Below, piece by piece: positions 21,280 through 33,140 of a stretch of DNA of 64,000 bases. A model generated the notes under the pieces. It was not told where the DNA came from, did no database searches, and saw nothing but the letters and a program-made list of their open reading frames with translations. The stretch covers positions 868,001 to 932,000 of the forward strand of contig NW_020167527.1 of the NCBI RefSeq assembly GCF_001641265.1, read 5' to 3'. Every line of letters begins with the position of its first letter. The first letter of the stretch is position 1. The DNA is from Pseudogymnoascus destructans. Taxonomy: Eukaryota > Ascomycota > Leotiomycetes > Thelebolales > Thelebolaceae. The translations under genes were made by a program, and so were the position numbers.

Positions 21280-23266
21280 ATGCCAACCACCTCTAACATT
21301 GGTCTTGATCGCGTTGCCTACTGGATAGAGACTCGAGAGAACAGATTTGAAGCGTTTATTCCTTCCAATAACCATTCCTCATCTTATAAGAACGAAAGCA
21401 ACGGAGGCACAAGCACCCCACCGAACAGCAGTATCAGCAGTGGCTTCTTTGAAGATCAAACTGCTGATGATTTACTACACAGATGTCAGGATGATCCACT
21501 GATTCCAAGCGCTGAGGATATTGAGAGGACCTTTTGGAGAGGTGAATCCCAATGGCGAGAGTGCCTTGGTCTTGCAAAACGGCAACAAACTCTCAGCATA
21601 CCCAGAAGCCCAGGTGTTTTGGGGTTGACACAGGGTGTTCCGCTCCTACCTTCTCAGCTCTGTGGCTTAGAGACAATTAGGGGCTACCCCATATGGGAGT
21701 TTATACACCCCGAGCCAGATGATATGCAGAGCTCTATGACCCACGGAATGGATGATGTTGCCAACCAAACCACTCCAGCAACCCTGGATGGCTCTGATTC
21801 GACGCAGCCGACCTCACCTCCTGAAGTTGATGGATGGAACGTGAATCATGCACGTGGCTACGAGAAAAAATTCAACCTCTCTATTCCAGAGCCGACAAGG
21901 TACCGGCTCATAGAAGAATGAAATTCCAATTCCGATGCGTCACCTGCCTCTCCTTCCAACGGCATCACTATACTTATACAATGCCTCTCTTATTATTTCT
22001 GTGCAAAACTCCTCGAGATGCAGGAGCGGGAAGTCAAGTTTACTTCTCAGGCACCTTCAACACATCATGCAGGCTGCTCAGAGAATGACAGAATTCAACT
22101 TGACTTACGTCACGCAACTCGGGACCTTGTGTGTTGGCTATGTATCCTTCTCGCACCCAATTCGCGTTGGATGATCAAGCCTAGTCCACTGTGGGCATTA
22201 GTCTATGGCGGAGTAAACCCTTTCAACATGCTTACTAGTCCGACATATTCTCCTCCAGAATGGGCCACATCACTGTCTTTGGAAATGGCGGCAGGCCTTA
22301 TTTCCGAGCTTTGCGCGTTGTTTGGACTTGACGACAAACTCGACGCTGCAGTTTCTGCTACAGTTATGCTTCCTTTCTACAATTTTAGGAAGTTAACGCC
22401 TACCCTGCCTGTTCCAATACTTTTGCAGCGCAATCATCCAATGCATGCTCACGACCCATTCCTTCAATATTCGGGGCGGATATCTCAACTCATGACCATT
22501 AGTATCAGCCCTAGGTTGATAGGATCGAGTCTTTGGAGTGTTTTCTGGGAACCAGGCATTGATTGCAGCTTGGCTATCCTCAATCCATGATGTGATTAGG
22601 CCCGTGCTTGAATGTGGAAACACGGAATTACTTATCAAAATGTTTATACAATATCGTCCTCGGCAGGCGCCGTTCTGGATCGGCGTTCTTTGGCTAGGAT
22701 CTTTAGACTGGGTTGGCATGGTTGAATCCTATCTTACAACTTTGGAAGAACAACCGGAATTTACTCACGCGTCGCAACCTGATTCTGTTGCAGCTGCATG
22801 GCTTGGCTGTAGGCAGTCATTTTTAGATGAAGTTGGACTGGGCTGCTATGAAGAGAACGGCACGAGGATGCTATCTAATAGTGATCTTACCCGCCTTCGT
22901 TTCAACCATCGTTACCTTGCGAATGCGGAGGAGTTGCTGTACGGTTGGCAGCCTTTCGGAAGTACATCAATTAACGAGATTGAACCGGAGCTACATCAGT
23001 ACTTGGATCTCTGGCGTGCCCGAGAGTATCACAGTTGGGTTTGGATTCTGGGAGATGAGAAGCGATGTTTTTATATGTATGTGATTGACAAAACACAAGC
23101 ACAAGAGACGCCGAATACAAAAAGCACAAATGAAACAATGAACAAGTTCCCGCCGATCGAATCTTATCCTTCCAGAGAAGCCACATCTCGAGTGTTGGCA
23201 TGGGCATCAAGAGATGCCTCTGGCGACCAGATCAATCTACCAAAACATCCATGGTTAATCGACTAA
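21280..23266 (+). pseudogene. conserved-type fungal hypothetical protein, broken
   Basis: One long frame from ATG 21280, about 660 codons overall. N-terminal part Ser/Pro/Asp-rich and probably disordered (to codon 213), then folded-looking sequence with WLCILLAPNSRWMIKPSPLWALVYGGVNPFN, ITISISPRLIGSSLWSVFWEPGIDC and, in another frame, WLSSIHDVIRPVLECGNT and APFWIGVLWLGSLDW. A TGA at 21919 interrupts one otherwise continuous frame, and a frameshift near 22570 moves the last 230 codons. I do not recognise a function. It lies inside the segment inverted with the left half of Copia-1, so it originally faced the other way. Confidence 0.6.
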
Positions 23267-23739
23267 TATTCGACTTGAAGAAAACATGGCTTCGAGACGG
23301 GGCTGATTTCAAATGCAAGACTGGTTATTTTTTGGGGCCCTAAAAGATTTAGTGAGAGTGCATCTAAGTATGGGGTTATTACTTACTTTGTAAAAGTAGA
23401 CGTTATGCTTTTTATAGTACATTATGGGCACTTTATTTTGAGTCACCTCGTTTACCCAGTCATCCGCCCAAGGGTTGATCTTTTGTCCGTCGAGTTCAAA
23501 GGTCCAGCATGTCTCATCTTCGACCTTGTACGGGGTGACCTCGACCTTGCGTGCCGGTTGGGCAGGGGTTTGATGTTGAGGTTGTTGCCCAAAGTGTCGG
23601 TTGGGTTAGGCGCTGAAGCTTTCGAGCCACCCACGTATGGACAAGTCAGCACCTCTCCATTCAGCGTCAGTTACACTTCAGCCAATGCTTTAGGCAGAAT
23701 TGAGGCAATTTTCATCTGAGCCATCCCATCAGCAATGCG
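23267..23739. other. no clear gene; right breakpoint of Copia-1 inversion inside
   Basis: Contains a minus-strand open stretch (23652-23452) with NGEVLTCPYVGGSKASAPNP-like codons that look protein-derived but were not identified. Copia-1 pol resumes at about 23740. Confidence 0.4.
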
Positions 23740-26637
23740 TGGCATGTCGCCGATTGTACATTTGCTGAAGGTCTTCCGAGGAATCAGAAGACACACTTTG
23801 GGATTGCGTCGATAAGGCTAATAGCTTCGCAATAAGGAAGCTCCAAGAGAAGACACAAGGGGTTATTGTCACAGACATGGACTCGTACGACACAAACTGT
23901 GAGGTCTGCTGGCTTACCCATGCAACAAAACGGATCTCTCGAAGATCTACACCACGGTCAAAGATCCCTTATGAGAAGGTGCACCTTGACCTTATCCAAA
24001 TGCCAGAAGCATACGATGGCAGCAAACAGGTCCTACATCTACAGTGTAACTTCGGCTGCATGAACCACGTCTATACCATTAAAGATAAGACACAAGGAAC
24101 AGTCCTACAGACGATTAAGGACTTTGTGAACTATGTACGGAGGCGGTGGAGCTTCGGTCAAGGTCTTCTTCCTAGATGGTGAAAGGTCCCTTGGAAGAGA
24201 ATGGGACTGCTGGGTAGCAAAGAAGGCTACAAAATCCAGGCTACTCCTCCGTACGCAGCTGAACCAAACGGCGCAATTGAATGATCAGGCCATACGATAA
24301 TCACCCGAGCAAGAGCTTTAAAGGAATCAGGAAACCTACCGCAAGGAATATCTCCTGAAATGTTCAAGACAGCAGGCTACCTTATAAACCGATCGCCTTC
24401 AGCTACAATCAACGATGAGACTCCGTACGGACTTCTACTTCATCCCTACCTACACAGCTTCAAACGCCACAGCTTACAAAGCCGCTACTCTCTCATATCT
24501 GAGCCTATGGCTGCAGAGTGTACGCACTACTCTTAAACCAACCAAAGTTTGAGAGAATAGAAAGGAGTGCCCAAGTCGGCTACCTAATAGGCTATAACTC
24601 TACAAACATATTTAGGATATGGATTCCAAAACTAAAGAGAGTAATAGTAACAAGAGATGTCTCTTTTGACGAGACAAAGGTGTATGATCCATCGTACGAA
24701 GCTACAGTTGTAGAACACCAACTCCAACAAACAGTTCAGGTTATTGAACTACCAGACCTCTTGGAAAAGGAAGGAGAGGAATATAATGAAGAACAACATC
24801 CACAACAACCTATCGAACAGACGCAGACTCTGTATGATACAGAACCAACACATACAGCTTCTCAGAAAGACGAAGAAGCTATACAAGAACAGGAGGCTCA
24901 GACTGAAGAACCTCAGCTAAGAACTCCTGAGATGACTCTAGAGTTATCTGATGACAGTGTACGGAGACACAATGTCTACCTTACAATGATTGCTCAACCA
25001 GAAGCAAAGATAAGCCAACACCAAGCATTTATTGTTGGTACAGAGTTCCAGAGAAGCAAGATACACCGTACAGAGCTCCCTGCTGCTCCAAAGTATTGGA
25101 ACCAGCTCCAAAACCACCTTCATAGGCTTGGTTTTAAAGCTGCGGTGGAAAAGGAAATAACAGACCTTCGGAAGCAAGACACCTTCAAATCGATGCCAGA
25201 TAGCACTGTACGGTTCTTTGTCATTCCACTAATGTGGGTATTCACATACAAATTCGATGATAATGCCTACCTTGTCAAATACAAGGCTAGACTTGTAGTA
25301 AGAGGGGACCTACAATGTTATTCAATACACGACGAGATGTACGCAGCAACACTTGCTTCAAAGACCTTCCGAGCCCTCATGGCTATTACAGCCTACTTCG
25401 ATTTGTATCAGAGTAATTAGATGCAATAAATGCCTTTACAAACAGCCGCATTGATGAGGAGGTCTACTTACGATGTGCTGACGGTTATGAGGAGCAAGGA
25501 CAATGCTGGAAACTCAACAGGGCCTTATATGGACTCTGATGGTCAGCACTCCTATGGTTCCGTGACTTTTCAGACACACTGAAGAAGCTAGGCCTTGTAC
25601 AGGTCCCAGAAGCCCAGTGTCTATTCGTCTCATCTACAATCATTGTGTTCTTCTATGTAGACGATCTCTGCATTCTAAGCCATCCCTACCATAAGGCAGA
25701 AGCAACAGAGTTCCGTACGAAACTTATGGAAGCCTATGAATTCTGTGAAATAGGAGAACTTGAATGGTTCTTAGGAATAAGAATTATAAGAGACCGGACA
25801 GAGAGACCACTCTGGCTATGCCAGGACTCATACATCGACAAAATAACGACTACGTACGGAGTAACGCCATTGTCGAAAATAGTTAAGGTTCCAATGGTCA
25901 ATGACAATCTCACTCCATACGATGGGCAAGCAGACAAACAGCAAATACACCTATATCAACAGAAAGTAGGATCTACCAACTACACTGCAGTGGTTACAAG
26001 ACCAGATATATCCCGTATGGTGCAGAAACTATCTGAATACCTTGTTAACCCAGGACCAGACCACATGGCAGCAGTCGATCGACTTAGACTCTATCTAAAG
26101 GAGACAAAACATCTAGCCCTCCAGTACGGACCAAAGATCAATACACCACGCTTCCAATGCTCTAGTGATGCTTCGTACGCAGATTGCAAAGCTACAAGAA
26201 AGAATACAGAAGGGTATCTCTTCACACTCTTTGGAGGAGCAATTGACTGGCGCTGTACGAAGCAGAAAACCATATCAACCTCAACTACAGAAGCTGAGCT
26301 TCTAGCTCTATCACATAGTGCAAAACAGCTCTATTGGTGGCAGCGATTTTTCTCAACTATCAAACTTGATCTTAATGAGAAGTTCACCCTACAATGTGAC
26401 AATGTGCAGACCGTACAGCTCTTACTCAAAGAGTCCCCGAAGCTAGTTACAAAACTCAAGCATATTGATATTCACTCCCACTGGCTAAGACAGGAGGTAG
26501 AGAGACACAATCTCGATATCAAGTGGATAGCTACGTACGAGATGCCAGCAGACGAGTTTACAAAAGCCCTACCATGCCAAAGACACGAGGAGTTTATTAA
26601 CCATTTAAACCTTGTGGACATAAAGCACCTCATATAG
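23740..26637 (+). pseudogene. Copia-1 integrase, reverse transcriptase and RNase H
   Basis: GAG-pre-integrase (SFAIRKLQEKTQGVIVTD, then CEVCWLTHATKR), integrase core (KVHLDLIQM; PYAAEPNGAIE, a TGA, SGHTIITRARALKESG), a linker, then RT from 25080 (PKYWNQLQNHLHRLGFKAA, LVKYKARLVVRG) with the catalytic FFYVDDLCILSH at 25645 and IGELEWFLGI. RNase H: PDISRMVQKLSEYL, SSDASYADCKATRKNTEGYLF, STSTTEAELLALSHSAKQLYWW, ending at 26637. Stops or frameshifts near 24180, 24283, 24515 and 25420-25645 inactivate it. The plus orientation is opposite to its gag and 5' LTR. Confidence 0.9.
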
Positions 26638-27205
26638 GAGTGCTTACTTAAGAGCACAACTCCGTACGAAGCAGTGGCTACCTTTGTACCTCGGAAACGA
26701 GCCCCCTAGATCACAAGATCTAGATTTCTACTTCACCAACTAAAATGCGAGGCAGTACAAGAACAGGAGACTGATGAGCTCCATACGAACATAGAACTCT
26801 CAGAATCACCAAGCTGCCTACAGTTACACCCAGTTTCACTATGCGCTCTTATTTCAACTTTCCCAATGGAATACCTTGGGACCTAACAAACATACACTCT
26901 TTTTCGGCAGTTTCATAGATCCGTACGAGCTAGATACAACACTATGCATGCGGATTTCATATTTTTTTACCCATTTCAACAAGAGGGGGGAAATCAAGGG
27001 TAACAAGGGAAATCCCCGACTTTTACCATATAAAAACAGGAGAATCCCTGACTTTTTATACATTTACACTTACGTACAGAGCTGTCACAAGAATGGCACA
27101 AGAATCACCAAGAAATCCATTGCCATTTCTGTCAATCTATACAAGAAAGCCACCGCAAAACAAGAAAAACCCAAGAACCACAAGTCCGTACATCCAAATC
27201 CCTAC
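26638..27205. other. Copia-1 3' noncoding region
   Basis: No coding pattern. Rich in CGTACG/GTACG words like the rest of Copia-1. Confidence 0.5.
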
Positions 27206-27824
27206 TTAAACAGCATTCCTACCACCATTTCTTTGCGCAGCCTCAAGTGCCAACTTCCGCACATGGGCCCGAGTCCCAGCACGTTCTCCAGGACGAGGAG
27301 TATCATCCTTCGGAGGAGGGGTGGGCTCCCGATCATCTTGGGAGGAATCTATAAGCGTTAGCTCATACGGACTCATAAGAACACTAAAAGGTACATAAGT
27401 CAACAGGGAAGGGAAGTACTCACGAAGAGAGCAGGCTGCGGCCTGATGTTTTCATGACACAGGAAGCACAGGCACCACCCTGCACATTCCCAAAGGATAT
27501 GCATACTGTAAGGAAGGGAATCTGCCGAGATCCCTCTTCTCCGTACGCAGCATCACACTGCTCACAACCCATGGATCTCACCTGGGAGACCCGAGCGACA
27601 TTCTCTCCCGCTGCCTGGATGTAGAACCCTGCAATTTCTTGCGGGTGTTCAAGGCGAACATTTCCAGGAGTCCTGTACGGGGCAGTCGTGTACACCCGAG
27701 GTGCCAACATAGGCAGAGGACGGGGCAGGGACTCCCGGGCAGCAGGAGGAAGGTAAATGTGGATGTTGGCATCCACAAAGACCTCGCTTAGGTCTTCCAC
27801 AAAGACCTGTCCAACAGCAGGCAT
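27206..27824 (-). CDS. antisense small Cys-rich ORF in the 3' part of Copia-1
   Basis: Exon 1 27824-27424, intron 27423-27384 (GTGAGT...TTTTAG, 40 nt), exon 2 27383-27206; splicing keeps one frame of 192 codons. The product has a Pro/Leu-rich N-terminal part, GCEQCDAAYG and GGACASCVM (two Cys pairs, reminiscent of the fungal DUF3716 type, from memory) and an acidic-basic tail ending AQRNGGRNAV. It lies between RNase H and the 3' LTR and reads against pol. No stop or frameshift seen although pol is full of them. It may be an accessory gene of this copia family or a captured gene; role unknown. Confidence 0.55.
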
Positions 27825-28180
27825 CTTGTCTCGTACGGACTTGCCGATGAGAAGAGAGAAGTATGGTGGGGTGTGGGGAGTCGTAGGATAGGAGATGCAG
27901 GGCAGGCAGGGGCAGAAGGCAGAAGGCAGCCAGGCAGTCCAAGGTATAGATGACCAATATGGAAGAAAGATGGAAGATCCGAACTGAAGTGGCCAACTTG
28001 TTTTTCGATCGGAAATGAGTCACCGGGCGTAGATGTGAATCATCGGGCGTACTTGACACCTTTTTTCCCAAGTTTCTCACACTACAATTTGAGGCTCGTA
28101 CGGGGATACGTGGTGGGGTGTGTTGTAATAGTCACGTGATCTCACGTGATCTCTGTACAGATTATTGGTAAAGCCAAGTA

Positions 28181-29620
28181 CGGAGGTGTTGTTCATAAGT
28201 TTTGTGAGTGGGTTGGGCTAGGGCCCCCTGCGTAGGCTGGTTTGGCAATTCTGGCCAAAGTACCAATTCTCATGTGTCACGAACACTTGAGTGTGAGAGC
28301 AATCAATTCTGTAGAATAATGAGTAGAGTAGATACCTAAACCCCTATATAAAACTATACTATAAGCCTAGTACTCTGTGTGCATACCATTTGCAGCAATT
28401 ACTGCTGCCATACGTGTAGGCATACTATTAAGGAGAGCATTAAGCTCAGCTTCTCCAACTTGCTCCCATGCTTCCTTAACAGCTACACGGAGCTGGTCGT
28501 AGGACATATGTTCTGGATGATTATCTTGTAGATAATTCTTCATAATATGCCACACCCGTTCAATTGGGTTGAGATCTGGTGAATACGGGGGCCATTCTAT
28601 AGGGCAAATACCACGGGATCTCAACTCTTCATATGTTGCACCTGCTCTATGACCTGGAGCTCCATCTTGCATCAATGTAAGGCTGGGTATAGGCGTAGCC
28701 AGCCGTGGATTAGAGGGACAGTATGAGCCATATAGGACTCAGCTCCTATTTTCCCATATTCCTTCTCCCAAAATAGTATAGGACCCTTTCCAAGACCACC
28801 TGAGAAGCAGCCCCAGAACATCCAACCTCTAGGGATTGTTAGTAAATCCTATAGTAAATAGGAGTCTCTTACCTTCTCCGTTGTACTCTATCTACAACAC
28901 ATGTATCATCCCACATTTCCCCTGCTTTTCGAGTAACCCATGTACGAGTATGGCGGCCTCCCGTTACCCACGTCTCGTCAGTCCAAAGTATCCTATTCCA
29001 ATCATTCCGTACCCAATCCTTATGTTCAATAGCCCATGAAAGTCGCTTTTGTCGATTTGTTTCTGAGATAATAGGCTTCCGCATAGCAATCCCTTAATAA
29101 TTATTAGTCTATATAGTAGTAAAGTAGAGAGGGATACTTACGTCGATTATAGCCTCTCACAGACAGAGCGCGGGTTAGGACAAGCCGTGAGCATGGAATA
29201 TTAAGAATGCGTATTATATTTGTATATGGCATACGCCTATTCGTGCGAGATGAGGCTATAAACTCAATAACCTCTTGCTCATCGGATAGGATAAGTGGCC
29301 TACCCGAACGCTTCTTCGGAGTTTGGAGGGCCCTGGCAAGCATACCAAGCCTGCCGTTCCGTGCAGCCAATATAGGCTGCAATTTTTTGGAACTCCCAAT
29401 CTAGGGAGCGTAGTAGTGCGCAACGAAGCCGCTCATCGCGAGTAAGATGAGGCATTGTAGTTATTGAAAGAGTATGAATTTCCTACATATAAAATACAAT
29501 AGTAGGAATTTTGACGCGTTAAAAAGGTACAAACAAGCCTACGCGTACCCATGCTCCAACCCATGCCCAACCCCCGGTCATCTCATGACCCACTCACAAA
29601 ACTTATGAACAACACCTCCG
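28181..29620 (-). mobile_element. Mariner-1: Tc1/mariner element, 1440 bp
   Basis: Terminal inverted repeats of 33 bp or more, perfect from CGGAGGTGTTGTTCATAAG onward, at both ends; flanked by TA on each side (28179-28180, 29621-29622), the Tc1/mariner target duplication. It carries one transposase gene on the minus strand. It sits in the Copia-1 3' LTR and therefore is younger than Copia-1. Confidence 0.95.
28367..29455 (-). CDS. Mariner-1 transposase, DD34E
   Basis: Start ATG 29455 (MPHLTRDERLRCALL). Exon 1 to 29142, intron 29141-29093 (GTAAGT...CTAAT...AAG), exon 2 29092-28873, intron 28872-28829 (GTAAGA...ACTAAC...TAG), exon 3 28828-28367. HTH: YIGCTERQA and KKRSGRPLILSDEQEVIEF. Catalytic residues: Asp in ILWTDETWV, Asp in LMQDGAPGH, Glu in DLNPIERVWHIMK; 34 residues separate the last two, hence DD34E. 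Only one lesion seen, a frameshift near 29340 in exon 1. Otherwise complete, about 345 codons. Cut-and-paste enzyme acting on the element ends. Confidence 0.85.
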
Positions 29621-29663
29621 TATAGGTTACATAGTCAGGAATACATACATTTATTACTCAACA

Positions 29664-30030
29664 ATCTCTGAATGGTCGTTTGAGAATGTGATCTTCAAAG
29701 ATATCAAGGTGAGATATACCTATTGCCAATTCACGAAGACCAGCGCACAAGTGCGGTCAGTGTAGATTCGGACCGAAGTTCTACTCTATATTATGTACTT
29801 ATGAAGGCTGGTTTGATATGTAGAATTCAAGTGATGTAAAATACGAACGCGAAATATGTCCCATGGTGTCGGGGTCATGGTTTCCCCGCATGCCGAGTCA
29901 TGTGTCAGCCTGGCTATGGGCCCGTATTACGTAATCGGTTGCGCCCGTAAACAACAACAGATGGCTGCATGTTGCCCGTCATCAACAAGGCATCCATCGA
30001 TCCAACATCGATTCATATCTTATAGAAACC
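29664..30030. other. upstream region of the HNH gene
   Basis: No gene. Begins with ATCTC, the Copia-1 target duplication. Presumably holds the promoter of the HNH gene at 30031; no clear TATA box. Confidence 0.4.
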
Positions 30031-31599
30031 ATGCCTGCTACGTTACAATCCCTACCAAGTATACATATACGAGAGCCTGCGACAGTCAACTTAGGCCCAG
30101 CACCTGAGTGTTACGAATTCCTCAAAGCGCCAGCTCCACGGCGAAAATATCGAATCAACTTCCGCCATCCCGCCTATGGGCCTGATGATAGCCCACTCTT
30201 TACGTTGTATGCCTGGGATCATGCTGATGGTGGGATTCATCATGGCTTCGCACACAGCGCTTGTTCAATATTCGCCGACAACCGCACCGATGGTTATTTG
30301 AGCACGACGTGCGATGGCGAGCATGGCGAGCGAGTCCAGGCTGGCTGGGATGAAGTCTTGCCTGCCGCTGTTGTAGACTATTACTTCTATGTCCCTTATC
30401 CTCCTGGTAGGTTCTATACATTACCACAAGAGTCTTATTGAGAAGGAACTAACTTCGGCGTGTACTACTCAGATTCTCCGTCACCTCTCACTGGGCAATC
30501 TCGACCGCCATATCGATATCATGTTGTTACGAACTTCCAGGACTGGAGTTTTGGGCGACTGCCTGAGATCTGGACACGTTGCACGAGTATACAAGGTGCT
30601 GTGTCGAGTACTGCACCTCAGTCCAATTTGACAGCGGCTATACATCAACGAGATGTTACATGCCGCGTCACCGCATTTGAGAGCGGCACAGAAGTTGCGC
30701 ACTTGATTCCCGAACACGAGAGAAAATGGTTCTTCTCAAATTCTATGGCCGTGTGGAATACCGACCTCACGCTAGATTCTGACAATCTTTTGCGAGATCT
30801 CAGCAATGCAGTGCTACTGCGGTCCGATATACATACAGCATTCGATCAGCGCAAATTCGTCTTCTTCCCGAAGAGCTCTGAAGGATTTGTCTTACATATG
30901 CTGGAACCAACGCCGGACATCGGACAGTTATACCACAATACCCGTGTTGACATCCCTCAATGTAGTTTGGAGTTCCTATTTGCGAGGTTTGCGTGGTCTA
31001 TATTTCCTTCCCTAGCAGGGTTTCTGAGTCGACCGTCGACGAGCCGCTTAGTCGTTAGATCGAATGCAGATGGCGAGCGAGTTGTAGAGGAGGTAACAAA
31101 TCCGCTGTTGCTTGGACGGAAGGCAACGGCTTCCCGCAGCAACAGCCCAACAAAGCGATCTCGGGTAGCTGCAGATTTGAATGACCATACCGAAAGTGAG
31201 GAACCGTCGTTCGACTCCACCCTACCAGCTTTGGGTGACGACAGTGACTCTGAAAAGCGACCTGAAAAGCGACGCTGCAAAACATTGAACAGTTCATTGT
31301 CTGCGACACACTTCAAGGTTTTGAACGCTATGGAGCTGTACCCACCAAATAATTCCCCGAAGTGTACTGGTCACCTCATGGATCTAGAATTTAGCGGCAT
31401 GAAGCATCCTGATACTCTTCATCAAGAAGTCTATATTAACGAGTTACGGCAAGCCGCACTCGCAGGACAGAGACCGGTGGGGTATGATCCGCGACGACCG
31501 CCATATGACAGGCATAGACCAGCGAAAGAAGAGCTCGAATTGATGGGCGTGGACATCATATGGAATCTTGATGAAATTCACGACAGCCAGTGGGATTAA
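30031..31599 (+). CDS. HNH_2-type nuclease-domain protein, 500 aa
   Basis: join(30031-30406, 30473-31599): the intron is 66 nt (GTAGGT, branch AACTAAC, CAG) and restores one 500-codon frame, with no lesion seen. N-terminal part YRINFRHPAYGPDD...TLYAWDHADGG. The central HNH_2 region (about residues 205-330) has CRVTAFESGTEVAHLIPEHERKWF, NLLRDLSNAVLLRSDIHTAFDQRKFVFFPKS and LEFLFARFAWSIFP. In this fungal family the His/Asn/His residues in AHLIP, LRSDIH and FD are the metal-nuclease signature; activity is not proven. Acidic Ser-rich C-terminal tail with KKRR-like basic patches, possibly nuclear. Such genes are common in accessory parts of fungal genomes. Start chosen because it gives the longest frame after the copia boundary. 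Confidence 0.8.
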
Positions 31600-31851
31600 A
31601 CAATGTGGTGTTCGAAGACGTTTACGTCGCTCACGATCTCGTCATTTTGGTAACCGCGTCATCCTTTTGATGGCGCAAGATCTTTACCCAAATCCAATCC
31701 TATCCACGACCAACGCGGACACTCGAAGGAATGGGCTTCCTTCGAGTTGTATTCGACAAACTCCGAACAAATTACAGGACACCCATTGGGATAATAAACT
31801 TGCTCTTCAGATGTCATCTGTAACGAGCAAAGCTACGCGGAACGAGCTGGG
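31600..31851. other. short intergenic space
   Basis: Space between convergent HNH gene and Myb-like relic; nothing recognised. Confidence 0.4.
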
Positions 31852-33117
31852 TTAGTTCCAGCTGTTATCGAGACGGCCGCAATCGATAACGATGGGCAAC
31901 GTTGAGCATACCACTATACAGAGGAGACCGAGACTTAACATGAGACATTTGCGATAGCAATGAGGCTGCGCCCATTTGTCATACTCTGGCGCGAATGCTC
32001 TCAAGGAGACACTACAGGAAATTGTTTTGGAATTAGAGACATGCATTGTGCTGGCTCCGAACAGTTTATCTATGCGTGCAATACATGATTCTTCTTCCGC
32101 TTTCAGTTTACTTTCGTGCAATACTATACCTGTAGGGAGTTGATCTCTCTCTGTGGGAAATACCCCCTCTGTATTTCCTGCCACGACATCCCCCGTTCCT
32201 CCTTTAATTCGAGCAGTTGCCTGTCGTCGTCTTCGGTATATCTTGTCCCTGTGGCTTTGACTGATTCAGGTTTTCGCTCCAAGTTGCGTGATTTGACTCT
32301 GGCTTTTGCAGAATGCATGCTTTGCTGAAGGGCGAGGTACCGAAGATACTTTTGGGGGATATATACTGGAATGAGCATTTCTGGATTGATAATCTCGTCA
32401 CTACAGACGCTTTGAACTGGCCGTTCTTCTGAATCGCATGCCGAGGAAGGTGATGAGACGTAGCCGTTTTGCGGGTTTCATTGAGTTCGTAGTCAGCGTC
32501 ATCCTCGTCATCATCCTCGCTGCTACTGTCATTTTCTGTGGCGATAGGCGTTGTCGCTTTGACTGACTCTGATGAGCAGTCTTGTCAACTATAGAAGCTC
32601 TCTTCCGTTTGGAATATCGGAAACCCTCCGTATTTCTTGTGCTGTCTCGCGTAACTGTAAGACTCGCTTTCCTCATAACAGTGTCGCCTCGTATAAAGTT
32701 ACGGGGTTGCATGCCCCCATGAGCCTCGTCGCGCTCGACGATTATAGTACAGCACTCAGGTACGCTTTCATTTTCCTGTTGATCTTCTTAATCTCTGAAG
32801 CCATATGATATCTCTGGGTCCCCAGCGACAGTAGAATCCCCGCCATCCCGACTGGGCGGGCTCCTGGCAGACGTCACTTCGAAGCCAGGTGGAGAGAATA
32901 TGGGAGAGCCAACAGAATTAAGTGTTGGTACCTCCTTACTAGCTGGCTCTTGATCCGTCCCATTATCGTAATCTCTAGATTCTGGAGCAACTGGACTCCT
33001 CTCGTCAATGCCATGCTCAGCTGCACCAACGTGCGTTGTTTCCGATATGAAATTGCCGGAGTTGTTGACTTCGTTCTCGAGATCAATCGTCGAATCTTGT
33101 GAGGCTTGTATATACAT
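31852..33117 (-). pseudogene. Myb/SANT-like protein, degenerate
   Basis: From 33117 an acidic, disordered region (EVNNSGNFISETTHVG), an in-frame stop at 32788, further codons in the same frame (PRNFIRGDTVMRKASL, RYSKRKRASIVDKTAHQSQSKRQRL), a frame change into an acidic run (SSSEDDDEDDADYELNE), and another into KATGTRYTEDDDRQLLELKEERGMSWQEIQRGYFPQREINSLQ. The last block resembles a single Myb/SANT DNA-binding repeat of fungal type (W/L spacing, EDDRQLLELKEE). A stop follows and the remainder (31852-32184) drifts. At its 5' end lies a perfect hairpin, so the true N-terminus is probably lost or turned. Confidence 0.5.
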
Positions 33118-33140
33118 ACAAGCCTCACAAGATTCGACGA
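33087..33140. repeat. perfect 25-bp palindromic hairpin, 4-nt loop
   Basis: 33087-33111 (TCGTCGAATCTTGTGAGGC...) and 33116-33140 are exact reverse complements; loop ATAC. Reading frames switch strand across it. Confidence 0.95.

Larger units (their letters stand above)
28121..29663 (+). mobile_element. 3' LTR of Copia-1, split by Mariner-1
   Basis: 28121-28180 (TGTTGTAATAGTCACGTG...) and 29623-29663 (...TTATTACTCAACA) together make 101 bp, the same length as the 5' LTR. A G-rich tract (GGTGGGGTG) ends at 28120, fitting the polypurine tract. The TA at 28179-28180 is duplicated at 29621-29622 by the mariner insertion. ATCTC follows at 29664. Confidence 0.9.

Noticed and set aside
30200..30427. 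Minus-strand frames opposite the HNH gene
   Set aside because: Shadows of a spliced, well-supported gene.
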